64,000 bases of DNA, taken from Pestalotiopsis fici W106-1 (Eukaryota > Ascomycota > Sordariomycetes > Amphisphaeriales > Sporocadaceae). The stretch's first letter is position 1. The number at the start of each line of letters is the position of its first letter. Below the pieces are notes generated by a model. That model was given only the letters and a program-made list of their open reading frames with translations, ran no database searches and was not told where the DNA came from. Below are positions 1 to 10,861 of this stretch, one piece after another. The stretch covers positions 372,001 to 436,000 of the forward strand of contig NW_006917097.1 of NCBI RefSeq assembly GCF_000516985.1, written 5' to 3'. Made by a program: the position numbers and the translations under genes.

Positions 1-251
1 AAGATGCTAAACATGACCGTCTCGAGCTCGAATGCCGGTTCACCCGTCTCCTTGTGTACGGCATCACTGAATTTGCGCGGGTGGACCGCTGGGATTTCGA
101 TATCGACCGTTCCGACATCGTAGGGGCCCGAATAGGCCGGGAGAGAGTCGGAGAGAAGAGGCTGGCCAGATAGCCAGCGTTTGGCGCCGTACATTGCGAT
201 GAAGGTGACAAGAAGGTAGCGGATAGCGAGGCGAGGCGTTAGACGTGCCAT
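1..251 (-). CDS. PAF-acetylhydrolase-like serine esterase, N-terminal part only
   Basis: The reading frame opens at the ATG at 251 and runs off the left edge, giving about 83 residues. It begins with a hydrophobic N-terminal segment (signal anchor or signal peptide), followed by a Pro-Tyr-Ser-Gly-Pro-Tyr-x-Val-Gly-Thr stretch and a beta-strand segment ending Leu-Glu-Thr-Val-Met-Phe-Ser-Ile. This arrangement is typical of the start of fungal platelet-activating-factor acetylhydrolase (isoform II type) proteins, which hydrolyse short acyl chains from phospholipids. The catalytic Ser/Asp/His lie beyond the window, so activity cannot be judged. The assignment rests on recognised N-terminal family features only. 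Confidence 0.65.
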   Translation of the reverse strand, partial: MARLTPRLAIRYLLVTFIAMYGAKRWLSGQPLLSDSLPAYSGPYDVGTVDIEIPAVHPRKFSDAVHKETGEPAFELETVMFSI

Positions 252-636
252 TGCTGTGGGTTGACTAAGTACCTAGATAATTGCAGGGGATAGATAGCTA
301 TAAATGGGGTTGCTATTGTGACGTTGGATCGTCACTCTGACATGTTGACCCAGTCTTGCCAGTTGTAAAAGAGTCCCTTATTTGTTCAATGCAGGGACAA
401 GTTCCATGATTTGTAGTCCCGTCAAATGATGGGACTGGCGCTCCTTTGTGTCAGCGTCCTCAGCTTGTTTCCATCTGCTTGAAGTGAAAGCTAATGTACC
501 GCGAACTAGAAGCTGAGCACTAATAACGTCATTGATGAGACGGGTGGCCCCACTAGAGCTGATGTCAAAGCTTGGCTTACATACCCGATCCCACTTTCTA
601 GAAGACATCTCGACGGTTCCTCGACTAGGTGCAAGT
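252..636. other. Intergenic stretch with no supported gene
   Basis: This lies between the divergent-side promoter of the esterase at 251 and the end of the transposase fragment. An open frame continues on the minus strand (378-815) in a different phase from the fragment and could be further decayed transposon sequence, but I recognise no domain in it. Confidence 0.4.
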
Positions 637-1083
637 CTAATTTTGCTGGACATTGTTGACTTTGACAGGGCATACAGGGGCTGTATCTCGTCGATTTGGT
701 TCAACTTCCTTTTGGCTGTTTGTGGAGTAGCCATGACGCCTAAGGAAACGCGAGACCCATGTTTGACCGACGCGTGGAGGGTGTTCGGATGGACAGCCTT
801 GCTCGAGTATCTCATTGGCAGCGTAAATGACCAATTCCATGCGTACAGGGAGATTCAAGCTAAACATTCGATCAATGTATTCGCAAATGTCCCTCTCTTC
901 ACTCGGTGACAGCCTCTGGTTGCCCGTTTGCCCAGGTCCTGCTGGTTTCTTGGCTCGGTCGAGGCGTGAACGCAGAGTCTGACGAGCTACTCCGTACTCA
1001 CGCGCAACCCTGCTCATATTCGCCGAAGGATGGGTCTGTATATGAAGAACCGCTGCCTCGAGGTTGCTGTTCTTCTTGGTCAT
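637..1083 (-). pseudogene. Decayed pogo/Fot-type transposase N-terminal DNA-binding fragment
   Basis: The 148-residue frame starts at 1083. Residues 1-45 form a psq-type helix-turn-helix (Ala-Val-x-x-Ile-Gln ... Ser-Arg-Val-Ala-Arg-Glu-Tyr-Gly-Val). Residues 55-120 resemble a CENP-B-type HTH domain ending in a Trp-Val-Ser-Arg-Phe-Leu-Arg-Arg-His motif. In intact pogo-superfamily transposases this is followed by a DDE nuclease of several hundred residues. Here the frame stops about 25 residues after that motif, and no DDE domain follows in any frame before the esterase gene. I read it as a truncated transposon relic. A domesticated DNA-binding protein is possible but less likely. Confidence 0.55.
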
Positions 1084-1532
1084 GTTGAATCGACGTGTTT
1101 AGCGTTAAAGGAGTTTCGTCTGACGCAGCACACCCTTTGGGATTTTAGAGGGAGTTTGGGGACTCGGGATCCCGTTTGAGTGAAACTGTGGGGATATCTG
1201 CGCTGTAAACATTGCTGGAGCCAATGCTGAGTGCAAACTGCCAACGTCCTAAGCTGTAGAGCTGTCCATTGGGTGAGGAGAGGCGCAGATAATATTAAAA
1301 CGAAAACATGTAGACCTTGCCGGCTTACTGCATCTCTTACGCCGTAAAGATTATCCAATGGTTGATGCAACCGAAGGAGAGCACCGCTAACTCGAGTACA
1401 CTGCATACTACTCCAATGTCCCACTAAGGTAGCCCGCTATCACTTGAACTGTGTACCACCTACTTGAATTACAAATCATACACCTCTTATCATCTAAATC
1501 TCTAAAATCCTCGGCCTTCTATTCTTCGATCC
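1084..1532. other. Intergenic stretch
   Basis: No coding potential is convincing here. It holds the upstream side of the transposase fragment and the 3' side of the MFS transporter gene. Confidence 0.4.
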
Positions 1533-3001
1533 TCACTCTGGGTGTTCTGAAACCCGAGGCATCAGGAACCAGAGAACACACATTCCTCCGAGCAGTGCAA
1601 TCATAATCGGCTGTAAAACGCCAACACCCTTTGCAGAAGCAATCGCCCCGGTCATGAAGGGGAAGGCAGCGGAACCTGCCTGGCCAATAGTGGCAGTCAA
1701 ACCTGACGCGTATTAGCAGAATTCCCATCAGCTCTTCAGCTCATCGTCTCGTCGCCCGTACCAACTGCTGCGACGTGTAATTCCTTTGGAAGTAACTTGA
1801 TCAATACCGAGATACCAACGGGAAAGAATGGCGCAATGATGAATCCCAACAAACTGACGACGACGGCACTCGCAATGATATTTGGCACCAGCCAGAACAG
1901 CAGCTGCAGCGCGATGGCGATGGCAATGTAGACAAATATCATGCGTCGTTCCCCGAGTATGTTGGTTATGTCCGCCAAAACTACACGTCCCAGCGCCAGA
2001 CCTCCCCAAAATCCGGATGCAACGTAGCCAACGGAGCTCGGCTCGCCATTTCGGACTGATATCAAGAACTCGACGACATATCCTGATCAGTATTAGTCAT
2101 GGCAAAGACTTCCAACTTCTGCAGAGGCAAACCAACCTCCAGCAGTGATCTCAGCACCAACGTAGAGGAAGAAGAACCCGCTCAATACCCACACAGGTCG
2201 TTGCGTCAATGCTGTCCACAGCTCCTTGCTAGGACTATCCGTTGACTTTGAAGGTTGCACTTTCAAGAGACTGGGCCAAAACGCCCAGATAATCACGACC
2301 AGATTGGCACTGGCAAGGCCAAGGAGAATTATAAAATAATAGTGCCAGTGTGGTGTTCTTGAAGCAATCGCAGTCGCAGCCAAGGGGCTTACAAGAGCTC
2401 CAACGCCAAATATGGCATGAAGTATGCCCAGCCATCGATATGCATTGTCCAGATTGGCGACAAAGGCATTGGACTGAGCGTCTTGATACGCAACGCCGAG
2501 ACCAGAAAAGAAGAAGGAGCAGGCAAAGAGCGGAAATGGTGGTTTCCAAAGCACTAATGCATAAGCCAATATCTGACTGATTGAACCGACGACAAGAGTG
2601 CCACCGATTCCGAGACGAGCGCTGATGTGGACATTGGTAAAGGCTCCAGCAAGCCGGCCACTGAAATTGACGAGGTAGATGATTGCCACAAAAAGGAGTC
2701 CTACATCATATGCTGGCTGGAGATAGGGTATAAGTGCTCCAGTTGCTGCACCTGTTTCGGGACCAAGTCAGCCTGGGCTTGTGAGAATAGAAACATTACT
2801 CCAGAAGGGACAGGGGTCATAAGGTGCAGTTTAGAGAAATTCTTGTTCGAGAAACTTGCCATTCATTCCTGCAAGAAACTGGACAGCATTTGCAGCAGCA
2901 ATCTTGGCCTTGGAGCTTTTGGCGCTGATTCCATCAAACGCATGTGGCGCCTGATCGGCAGGGCTCTGAACCTCTGTTTCTTGGATCCCTCGCAGCTCCA
3001 T
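1533..3001 (-). CDS. Major facilitator superfamily transporter (fucose-permease/BSC6-like), 415 aa
   Basis: Four exons (3001-2860, 2751-2137, 2082-1762, 1702-1533) give 415 residues. After a short polar N-terminus (about 40 residues) the protein is a string of hydrophobic helices. TM1 contains Gly-Met-Asn-Gly-Ala-Ala-Thr-Gly-Ala-Leu-Ile-Pro-Tyr, the pattern seen in fungal MFS proteins related to fucose permease and yeast BSC6. Later helices carry Gly-Gly-Tyr-Val-Val-Glu-Phe-Leu and a Gly-x-x-Leu-Gly-Arg motif. The substrate cannot be told. Intron 1 appears to be a GC-AG intron (donor GCAAGT at 2859), because only this splice joins the TM1 motif in frame; the other introns are GT-AG of 54-59 bp. 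The neighbouring GH1 glycosidase would fit sugar uptake, which is inference. Confidence 0.82.
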
Positions 3002-3396
3002 TACTCTATACCACTCTACTAGGTTAGGTCAATGTAACACACCAACACAACAGACGGAAGTAAAATTCAAACTGGAGCAATAGTAAATTCCGGCAAACAA
3101 TCACCAGTAAACTGACCGGCGCTTGTATGCCGAGGGAGACCTGTCTAACTTTGCTACACTTAGCAGTAACCCAAGCACCTTCTACATCACCAGTTTCGGA
3201 ATAGCTGGCATGACAACTCCCGATATAGCTAGGACATTTTTAATAATACCTCTCCTAGGACGAAGTTCACATGAGCCAAAACCCTTAATTGCAACCTTTG
3301 GATACTGGTTTCAGTTCACTATATGAATGGGGTTATCTTCATTGATTTTCAAGTTGTAAATCCACGTGAATATTGTGTCGTAGTATTATAGACTGG
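3002..3396. other. Intergenic stretch, MFS promoter side
   Basis: This is non-coding sequence between two minus-strand genes. It should contain the promoter of the MFS gene and the 3' end of the GH1 gene. I see no further feature. Confidence 0.4.
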
Positions 3397-5154
3397 CTAC
3401 ATGGTGAGACTTTGTAGTAAGTCTACAAAGTCAAAGAAACTTCGTTTATAGAATCTTTCATACGTTGTCCGGTTTACACCTTGAAGTCCAAATTGTGTCG
3501 ACTTGTAACCGAATTCATTATTGTCAACGAAACTCCACGCAATCGCCCCAATAACGTTGACACCATCGTAATCGCGGACGTCAATCAAGCCCTGGACAAA
3601 GTTTCTGTAGTACAGGGTGCGCTCAATGTCGTATCTCTGCTGATCCATAGTCATTTCGCTTTCCCTTACCCGGGGCAGACCAAATTCGGCCACGAGGATG
3701 CCCGAGGGGTGAAAGTTGTCCCAAATGTACTTCATTTGTTGGCGTACGTACTCTGGCGCATTGTAAGGGTACGACTGAGAAGGACCGCCAATGAGCCAAC
3801 CGTCCGGTCGAACATAGGTCAGTTGTGCGCAAGAGGGAAAATTCGGGTGCGACGCGTTGGCCACACAAGCCTCGATGCCACCCTCGGGCGCCGTGGCAAA
3901 TTGCGCACTATACGGGTCGATGGAGAGAAAGTCGAGGGTCCCGTTGATATATGCAAGCTGCTCCTCTGTAAACGCCGTCAAATTCATTCCCGGTGTCTGC
4001 AGCATACTCTCTGGGATCTGCTGCCCGAGAAAGATGGGGTTGCACATGATTTTCCAGACCATATCCTGGTACCGAGTGGCCGCAGCTACATCTGTGGCGT
4101 TCTCCGGTCCGTGCAGCGGATATGCCATATTATTTGCAAACTTGATGGTTACTTGTGCAGTACCATTCAAGGTCTCCTTGTACCAATGATACACCTGCGC
4201 ATGCGCCATTGTGATTCGGTTGATGGTCTGGTATTCTGAAAAGAGGTATTCAAAGCCAATATTTGGTTCATTGAATGTAACCCATATAGGTATCCGATCA
4301 GAGTAATGCGTCATGACCACCTGTGCATAGTAAAGGAAATGCTGCATCATTTCGTCGTCATCAAAATTAACGAGTGCCGGCGTATCGAAGTGCCATAATT
4401 CTGCCACGGGCGTGATGCCATTTTCCAGACAAAAGTCAATGAGGTCGCTGTAATGGTCGAGACCCTGCTGGTTGACAGGCGACCCTGAGACTCCGAACGG
4501 AAGAATCCTGCTCCACGAAATGGAAAATGTGTAGTAAGGAACTCCCATGGCCGCTAGTCGAAGAATGTCCTGTTTGTAAAGAAAATAATTCATAGTCTGC
4601 GCGACGCCATCGTCCTGCCCCTCGACATTTGGCAAAGCACCTGTGCCGTCGGCTGGCAAGGCAGGGCCTCGACCTTCGGAATACAGCGCCCCCTCGACTT
4701 GCCATGCGCTACCCGAAAAACCCCATATGAAATCATTGGGAAGCTTGCCGCGAAGGGGGCCAAGGCCAAGCGATGGGGGATAGTAGAGTTCGGATGACGG
4801 GACGGGCGTAGGACTAACAGTCGTTGTAAAGGGCAGTGACTCGCTGGTGAATGTAAGATTCACAGACCTCCACAGAGCATTATATGCCCCATTACCGTAG
4901 GTCCCATCGTCTGTAGTGGTAGCTGTAGGTTGGTACGAGTAGGTTGTATATGTGATGTTGGGCAGCAGTTTGGATACAGCACTCGAGGGTTCCGGTCCGA
5001 AAGGAGTTGGTTGAATCAGGGGGCTTGCTATCGGCGTCGCTATCCTCTCAGTAAACACGCTGGTGTAGGAGAATGATGCATAAACGCGCATGAACACCGA
5101 GAAGATCGAGAAAAGTAGTGCTAGATAGGACAGCATGGCTGTATGTTTTCTCAC
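3397..5154 (-). CDS. Secreted glycoside hydrolase family 1 (beta-glucosidase-like), 585 aa
   Basis: This intronless 585-residue frame has an N-terminal hydrophobic signal sequence (about residues 6-28). A Ser/Thr/Pro-rich linker follows to about residue 135, then a GH1 TIM barrel from about 138 (Asn-Asp-Phe-Ile-Trp-Gly-Phe-Ser-Gly-Ser-Ala-Trp-Gln-Val-Glu-Gly). The acid/base motif Thr-Phe-Asn-Glu-Pro is intact with Glu at about 295. The nucleophile region reads Ile-Leu-Val-Ala-Glu-Phe-Gly-Leu-Pro with Glu at about 489, in place of the common (I/V)-T-E-N-G. The retaining mechanism is therefore still possible. GH1 enzymes cleave beta-linked glucosides or galactosides. The signal sequence and Ser/Thr-rich region point to an extracellular or wall-associated enzyme. 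The specificity is unknown. Confidence 0.9.
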   Translation of the reverse strand: MRKHTAMLSYLALLFSIFSVFMRVYASFSYTSVFTERIATPIASPLIQPTPFGPEPSSAVSKLLPNITYTTYSYQPTATTTDDGTYGNGAYNALWRSVNLTFTSESLPFTTTVSPTPVPSSELYYPPSLGLGPLRGKLPNDFIWGFSGSAWQVEGALYSEGRGPALPADGTGALPNVEGQDDGVAQTMNYFLYKQDILRLAAMGVPYYTFSISWSRILPFGVSGSPVNQQGLDHYSDLIDFCLENGITPVAELWHFDTPALVNFDDDEMMQHFLYYAQVVMTHYSDRIPIWVTFNEPNIGFEYLFSEYQTINRITMAHAQVYHWYKETLNGTAQVTIKFANNMAYPLHGPENATDVAAATRYQDMVWKIMCNPIFLGQQIPESMLQTPGMNLTAFTEEQLAYINGTLDFLSIDPYSAQFATAPEGGIEACVANASHPNFPSCAQLTYVRPDGWLIGGPSQSYPYNAPEYVRQQMKYIWDNFHPSGILVAEFGLPRVRESEMTMDQQRYDIERTLYYRNFVQGLIDVRDYDGVNVIGAIAWSFVDNNEFGYKSTQFGLQGVNRTTYERFYKRSFFDFVDLLQSLTM

Positions 5155-6065
5155 TCGTCTCTCCTAGTGGCGAAGATTATTTCACGATTGTGATTTACTC
5201 TTGTCAGATTATAAGGACTCTTAAATGGGAGACGGCCCAACTACTTTTTGCAACCATCTCGGGAGGCCGACAAGAGACGGCCCCATCGGCTCGGTATCTT
5301 TGAGGTTCACCGACTTCTTCATCATCAGGGGTTGCTCTTTTCCTTGATTTTAGTTTCAATGGATCGAAGGCAAACACCTGGACCTTTGCCAAGGCCTTTG
5401 CCAGGATTTCTATGCTTTCACCTGCATGTTCGACCCGGCCGGAAGACTGGAATAACACGAAATCCAGAGTGCACGTAGTTCATGTTGATAGAAATCGAGG
5501 TTCAGCCGCGATTTTGCCGAGCACGAGGGACACTACAGACAGTGCGAACCTATGTCGCGGAATGTGGAGGATTTTTCCTGCATGTGCATGGACTTGGGTC
5601 GTATTGATGGTTCATGATGATGAGCTGTATCGATACCGGATTCAGTTTGATCATGAGGCACATCCTAATTTCAAACAAGCTAGACAAGGCTTTAAGCATT
5701 GGGGAAATTGAAGCCAAACCATGGATGAAATGTCGTTGGCAAGATATCGGCTATGCTCAATAGTCACCCCGGCACACTCGAGGTATCTTTCTAATGTGGT
5801 CATCCAACTTAGTAGACTAATCAGAATCGAGGCAAATAGCAAGAGGGTCGGATTTTGAGGATCCAGGTACTGTCCCCTGGGCTTTTTTTCAGCAAGCCTG
5901 GTGACCATGTACGGCTGGTACTAATTGTACACCAATTGAGACATAAAAATGTATAGTATTTTCGGAGATTCCACCCACCGAGCAGAACTGTAGGTAGTAG
6001 TATGTCCACTGTATATACCAGGATCAAGGTCACCTCTTGTAGCTTCCGCTTCTTCAAGCCCTCGA
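5155..6065. other. Intergenic stretch of about 0.9 kb
   Basis: Only short frames in several phases are open. None has recognisable motifs or sensible splice links. It holds the promoter of the GH1 gene and the 3' flank of the permease gene. Confidence 0.4.
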
Positions 6066-8141
6066 TCAAGCTTCTTCAGCCTCCAGCCGCCCATTTAAGA
6101 ACTCCCAATCAATGTGTGGCCCTTCAAACTTCCTACGCACCGTAATCCAAAGTCCAGCAATTAGGATAGTCAAGACGAATAGCACTGCACAAACGCTATA
6201 CAAGCAATTAGTATTAGGACGAAGCAAGGCGGGGGAAAAAAGTACTTACTAATTCATGTTTCCTGCAGTCACTGGTAATGTGCTTGGAAAGCAAATGAAG
6301 ATTCCAATGACCGTAACCCAGAGAGGTGACCAGGCGTTACATATGTAGCCGAATTTGCCCAGGTTGAACTGCCTCGCGGCAGGTAGTGTGCTTCGGCCGT
6401 GGAAAAGTGTGATTGCTTGTGGTACAACATAGGATATGTTGACGGCCAGCACCGCAGTTGTGATGATGGAGTTGAAGGCAGAAGTACTCGCCAGATACAA
6501 CACGCCATAAATGATACAAAACACGACGGACAGAAAGGTTGTCCTCACGGGAAATCCTCGAATGGGATCAATGTAGTTCCAATACTCTGAAAACGGCAGG
6601 CCATGCTAGCAATAAGTTTTAGCTGAGGTTGAGGATGAATCAGGAAGGGTCTCGGTCAGCAAGAAACACTTACATCTCGAGAAAATGCCCACGTTAAGCG
6701 TCCACAAGTGATCCACTGACTCGGCATACAAGCTTCCTAAAGGTTAGAAGAATCCCATTTTACAACTACTGAGCCCCGACTTACTGTAAAACAAAACTGT
6801 AAGGATGCCTTGCAACCCAAGAGCGGCGGATTGACTTCCTGTGGCTTGATAGAATGCTTCCAGACTAGGTAGTCGAGCCGATCTCACAGCATCGATATCT
6901 TGAATAACAAACATCATCGCGACTATGAACGGTACAGCTGTTGCAAGACCGATGACCATTGTGAGATTCCTGGTACCTTTAGTGACCTAGCTTTGGAGTG
7001 TAATACAAACAGGACTGGGTCAGCTTACATGGCACGGGGAATCTCTTTGCCTGGATTGTTCATCTCTTCAGCAATGTGGATGACGGCATCGAGACTTGCA
7101 AAGGCGTACATTGCGTTGCCTATGCTCATCATCCAAGCGGTCCCCGAGGACCAGCCACTGACACCATCAAAGAGCAGAATGTCCCCAGCAGGCCTGTACT
7201 CCTTGCACATTGCGAGTATTACAACCGTTACAACGACGAAACCCAAAACCGAAAGCGTTAGACACATCTGGGTCCAGTAATTGAGATAACGTTGAGGTAT
7301 CGTAAAGATTGGAATGACTGTATGTCATGCGTTAGAGCGACTCAAAAGCAGCTGCTTTTCTGCGGTGCCTCCAAACATATACGTACGGGTGATAAATATG
7401 AGTGCGATATACATCAGATACGAGTGCCATGTTTGAGGCTCGTAATCAGGGTCGATAAACACGATCATACCTATGATCGACTGGACATTGTTGGAGATGC
7501 CGGAAGCTGTAATAACCCACCAACCAGCAACGCTGAGCATACCCACTGAAAAGGCTGCAAAGTTTCGACGTCGTTCCGGCGCGAGGATATACGTGAAATG
7601 GTATTGACCTAGGGTTTATATATTAGTTAGTCAATGATTGAGTTGTATTTTTCTTGCGGGTTTTCAATGCCCAAGAATCAACATTACCTCCTGAAGATGG
7701 AAACGACGACGCCTGTTCAGCCAGACCCAGAGTGATGAGCCATTGTACGAAACATGCCACAATCAAACCAAATACAGTAGTTTGTGGTCCACCATACAGC
7801 ATGCTTTGTCCAAAACAACTGGCGTATGATAGCCATGAATTCGTAATGCTAATAATTCTTGTCAATAACTGTTGCTCCTAGACAGTTATAAGCTAGGACT
7901 CCCAAGCAACATACCTAAAACCCAGCCCAAGTGTTCCAAATAGATCGAAAGTGCGCTTGAGAACTGGCGTATGACCTTGAGCAAGCAATATGCCATCATC
8001 CAGTGGGAGGATATCCCCTTTGCTCTGGGATAATTGTGTATCTTCCCTTGTCATTCCATTGGCCTCGCAGTTGTCTGCAACCTTGCACTTGACTGATGGT
8101 GCCCGGGACGACGATGGTTGAGGATCCGATCTTTCAGCCAT
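6066..8141 (-). CDS. Amino acid/GABA/choline-type permease (APC superfamily), 542 aa
   Basis: Eight exons (8141-7915, 7848-7688, 7608-7387, 7317-7029, 6969-6785, 6732-6674, 6605-6250, 6195-6066) sum to 542 residues. A hydrophilic N-terminus of about 65 residues leads into Phe-Asp-Leu-Phe-Gly-Thr-Leu-Gly-Leu-Gly-Phe-Ser-Ile-Thr-Asn-Ser-Trp. About 12 hydrophobic helices follow. Family signatures include Pro-Ser-Ser-Gly-Gly-Gln-Tyr in the first third, His-Ile-Ala-Glu-Glu-Met-x-Asn-Pro-x-x-x-Ile-Pro-Arg-Ala-Met, and Gly-Arg-Leu-Thr-Trp-Ala-Phe-Ser-Arg-Asp. These mark the fungal UGA4/HNM1-like permease group that imports GABA, polyamines, choline or amino acids across the plasma membrane. It lies at the left end of the amine-enzyme block and could supply its substrate, which is inference. 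The start was chosen at 8141, where the hydrophilic N-terminus begins. Confidence 0.9.
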
Positions 8142-9681
8142 GTTTACAAAAGGTTGAAGAATGAGCTTTCGATTTAGTGCCAAGATAATTAGCTGCACAA
8201 CTCATATATATGGAAAGGGGGCTCGAGGTCTCGTTATAGGAAATTCGGTGCCTTGGGATGGAGCCATCTCGTTTTGCATATTGTCTGATGCCAGCAGCTG
8301 GTTTGCGGGGAATCTGGGGTAAGCAGGTGCCATTCAATCTTGCTTATCATTCCCGCTCGGAGCTAGGGAAGCTAAATTGGATCTCAATATGACTCGATAC
8401 AGAGATTCTGGCGATGTAAGCCCGGCATCAAGAAGATAAGGACATGCTCGGACGGTTGTACCCGGGATAATTGATATGCTGTTATCTAATTTTGTGTCAA
8501 ATTCGTATATGTCAGTATCGATGCTTTTCGCCTCTGCGTCAATGGCTTCATGCTCTAATATCTGACTACCAATTTGGTTGCTGAAAAGAGTCAAGTAGAA
8601 TAGGACTCCATTTGGCCATCTATCAAGGCTACTGAGAGCTCTACGACAATGAGATACGTTTGCGTTTCTAGGCATAATTCCTCAGTTGTACCACAATATC
8701 GCCTGGCTCAAGATATATAGCTTGATGCGAAGCCTCTAAAAGAATAAACATGCACCTTTCTGTCTGTGTACTCAAACGCAACTGATGGACAATTAAAGAT
8801 ATCAATTATGCCAGCACACATCTTACAGCGGCAAAATTATGCAAATACTTCGGGGATGGAATAATAGACACTCTACATGTAACATACTGGTCAAATACGA
8901 ATTCACCAACCAATATGTGGTCGTAGTGGGGGACAACATTGACTTTCAGTGTAGCTATATCATGATATTCTTTGTAGGTAGATAGGCATATGATCTTATT
9001 GCAACACTGTACGATTCATTCAAATATCCCAGAGAGCTTCAGGTATAAATATACTCACCCACATGATATGTGAATTGTGCTTCTGTGCAGATTGCCAGTA
9101 TTTAGTGTTATCTCGAAACTTCTGCTCTCATGTCTCCTCAGTCTCAGCTTTGATATTGGAAACAAGGCATAATGGAGCAATTGGAATCAGACAATTAATT
9201 GGCATTGGTCAAGCTCAAGTTTATTCATTCGCATAAATCTGCTAATGCAAATGTCTGGAGATGTTCAATTCGAGTTAGTAATTAGTGCCGAGTCCGCTGT
9301 CGTGCTGAATCAGTACCTCAGGTACATGAGTACAGTACTGGGTACACACATAGATGCTCTTCCATCGTTGATATGCGCTAATTTAGCTGAGCGGAGAACG
9401 TTTGTGTATAACCTCTTTCGTAACATCACCATATTGGGCAAGGCGCATTCCCACGTGTCGTAGAACAAAATACTATATTCGAACTAGCGCGGAGCAGTGC
9501 CATGCAGCATGCTTCTTTTCTCGGCTGTACTTAGGGTAGGTAGAGATCTAGGTAGCTGGGACTGTTCCGATAAGATTCTGATGCCGTCACGCCGAACTTC
9601 CTTGGGATCAAATTTATCAGATCTGTACTTGCCCTGCACTCCAACCATTGGAACACGTTACTATCTCCAAATTTTGAAATC
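8142..9681. other. Divergent intergenic region of about 1.5 kb
   Basis: This region separates the permease (minus strand) from the acetyltransferase (plus strand), so it should hold both promoters. A minus-strand frame of 113 codons (8334-8675) has no recognisable motif and is not called. Short palindromes occur near 9313-9339. Confidence 0.4.
9313..9339. promoter_or_regulatory. Adjacent short palindromes in the permease/acetyltransferase promoter region
   Basis: GTACCTCAGGTAC (9313-9325) is a 13-base palindrome around one central base. AGTACAGTACT (9329-9339) follows at once with the same design. A related ACCT/AGGT palindrome recurs at 13721 and 17447. These may be regulator sites or a common genomic repeat; nothing here decides between the two. 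Confidence 0.25.
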
Positions 9682-10502
9682 ATGGCCAAGACACAGAAAG
9701 ATGAGCAAATCATTCAAATTGCTTCTACGCTCCAGGAAACGCCATGGTGCGATGAGTACGAGAATATGATCTCCGGGATGCTGTGAGTACAGGTTTCTTG
9801 GTCGGTGCCAATATTTCTTTGCTGGTCCGCTTCTGACATTTGTATAGCTACAACCCATTGCATCCCAAGTTGCTCGACGGCCGACACAGGGCGCGATGCC
9901 TCTCGCACAAATTCAACACAATTGACCCAAACTCTGGAAATTATCAAGAAGTCGAACAAATTCGTGCCGATCTGCTTAAACAAATGCTTGGTCGAGTTGG
10001 ATCAGGCACTTTCATCGAGCCTCCATTCATGCCCGACTATGGCTGCAACGTCATCTTTGGACAAAACTGTTTTGCTAATTTTGGGTAAGATGGAGAAAAT
10101 TTGTTGGGCTGTTTATGTACGATCTCTAACAATGATGATAGCTTGACGATTCTCGACACCAGTTTGGTCATCATCGGAGACCGGGTGCAATTTGGGCCCA
10201 ACGTCAGTATCTACAGTGCCGGCCACGAAACGAGTGTTCTCTCCAGAATCAAATTCGTCGAGTTCGGTCACCCCATAAGAATCGAGGACGACTGCTGGAT
10301 CGGAGGAGGTGTAACCATTCTTCCCAACGTCACGATTGGGCGTGGTAGCACCGTAGGTGCGGGCGCGATTGTCACCAAGAGTATTCCGCCGTATTCGGTT
10401 GCCCTGGGAGCTCCGGCTCGTGTAGTCAAGACTCTGCCATCTGTCGAGGAGGAGTTGGCCGATCCCAACAACCCATTTAGAAATATGCCAGACAGACAAT
10501 AA
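9682..10502 (+). CDS. Maltose/galactoside O-acetyltransferase-like hexapeptide enzyme, 232 aa
   Basis: Three exons (9682-9782, 9848-10084, 10142-10502) give 232 residues. The N-terminal part matches the maltose acetyltransferase domain (Glu-Thr-Pro-Trp-Cys-Asp-Glu-Tyr-Glu-x-Met-Ile-Ser-Gly). A left-handed beta-helix of hexapeptide repeats follows, with Pro-Phe-Met-Pro-Asp-Tyr-Gly-Cys-Asn, Ala-Gly-His-Glu (likely catalytic His at about 141), Trp-Ile-Gly-Gly-Gly and Gly-Ala-Pro-Ala-Arg-Val. Relatives (LacA, NodL, Maa) move an acetyl group from acetyl-CoA to a sugar hydroxyl. Fungal members are cytosolic and of unproven substrate. It could acetylate a cluster product or simply a sugar. Splice sites are clear and both introns are about 60 bp. 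Confidence 0.9.
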
Positions 10503-10861
10503 GACTGGAAAACTCAGACTGGCCCAATGGCCAATGATATGGCTCAATAAAGGCACACAGTCTTGCGCATAAAACTTGAATAGAATACTCTTTGTGCACA
10601 CCATTTACTCCCGGTCTTTTCTAAGACAGAACGCCTATCTGTTGATGCTTTAATTCGTCACTCTTAATGATGGCTCTGTGACACGTAAGTGATTTCACAT
10701 ATGCTAGACACGGGTAGTAGCTCAGGCTACGTCCAAAGACTCGCCACACATTGGAGTGGCTTGTATGATCTCAGATGGAAGCAAGTTTAAAGACTACAGG
10801 TAGAAATTACCATGTCCGTCTCTCAATTGATATTGGATTGCTACGCTTGAACCATTATTCT
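10503..10861. other. Convergent intergenic stretch
   Basis: This separates the 3' ends of the acetyltransferase (plus) and the RidA-like gene (minus). It should carry the two polyadenylation regions. I see no gene. Confidence 0.4.

Noticed and set aside
8334..8675. 113-codon minus-strand frame upstream of the permease
   Set aside because: Nothing recognisable, and it lies in an AT-rich divergent promoter region.
10113..10604. 163-codon minus-strand frame
   Set aside because: Antisense to the hexapeptide repeats of the acetyltransferase.
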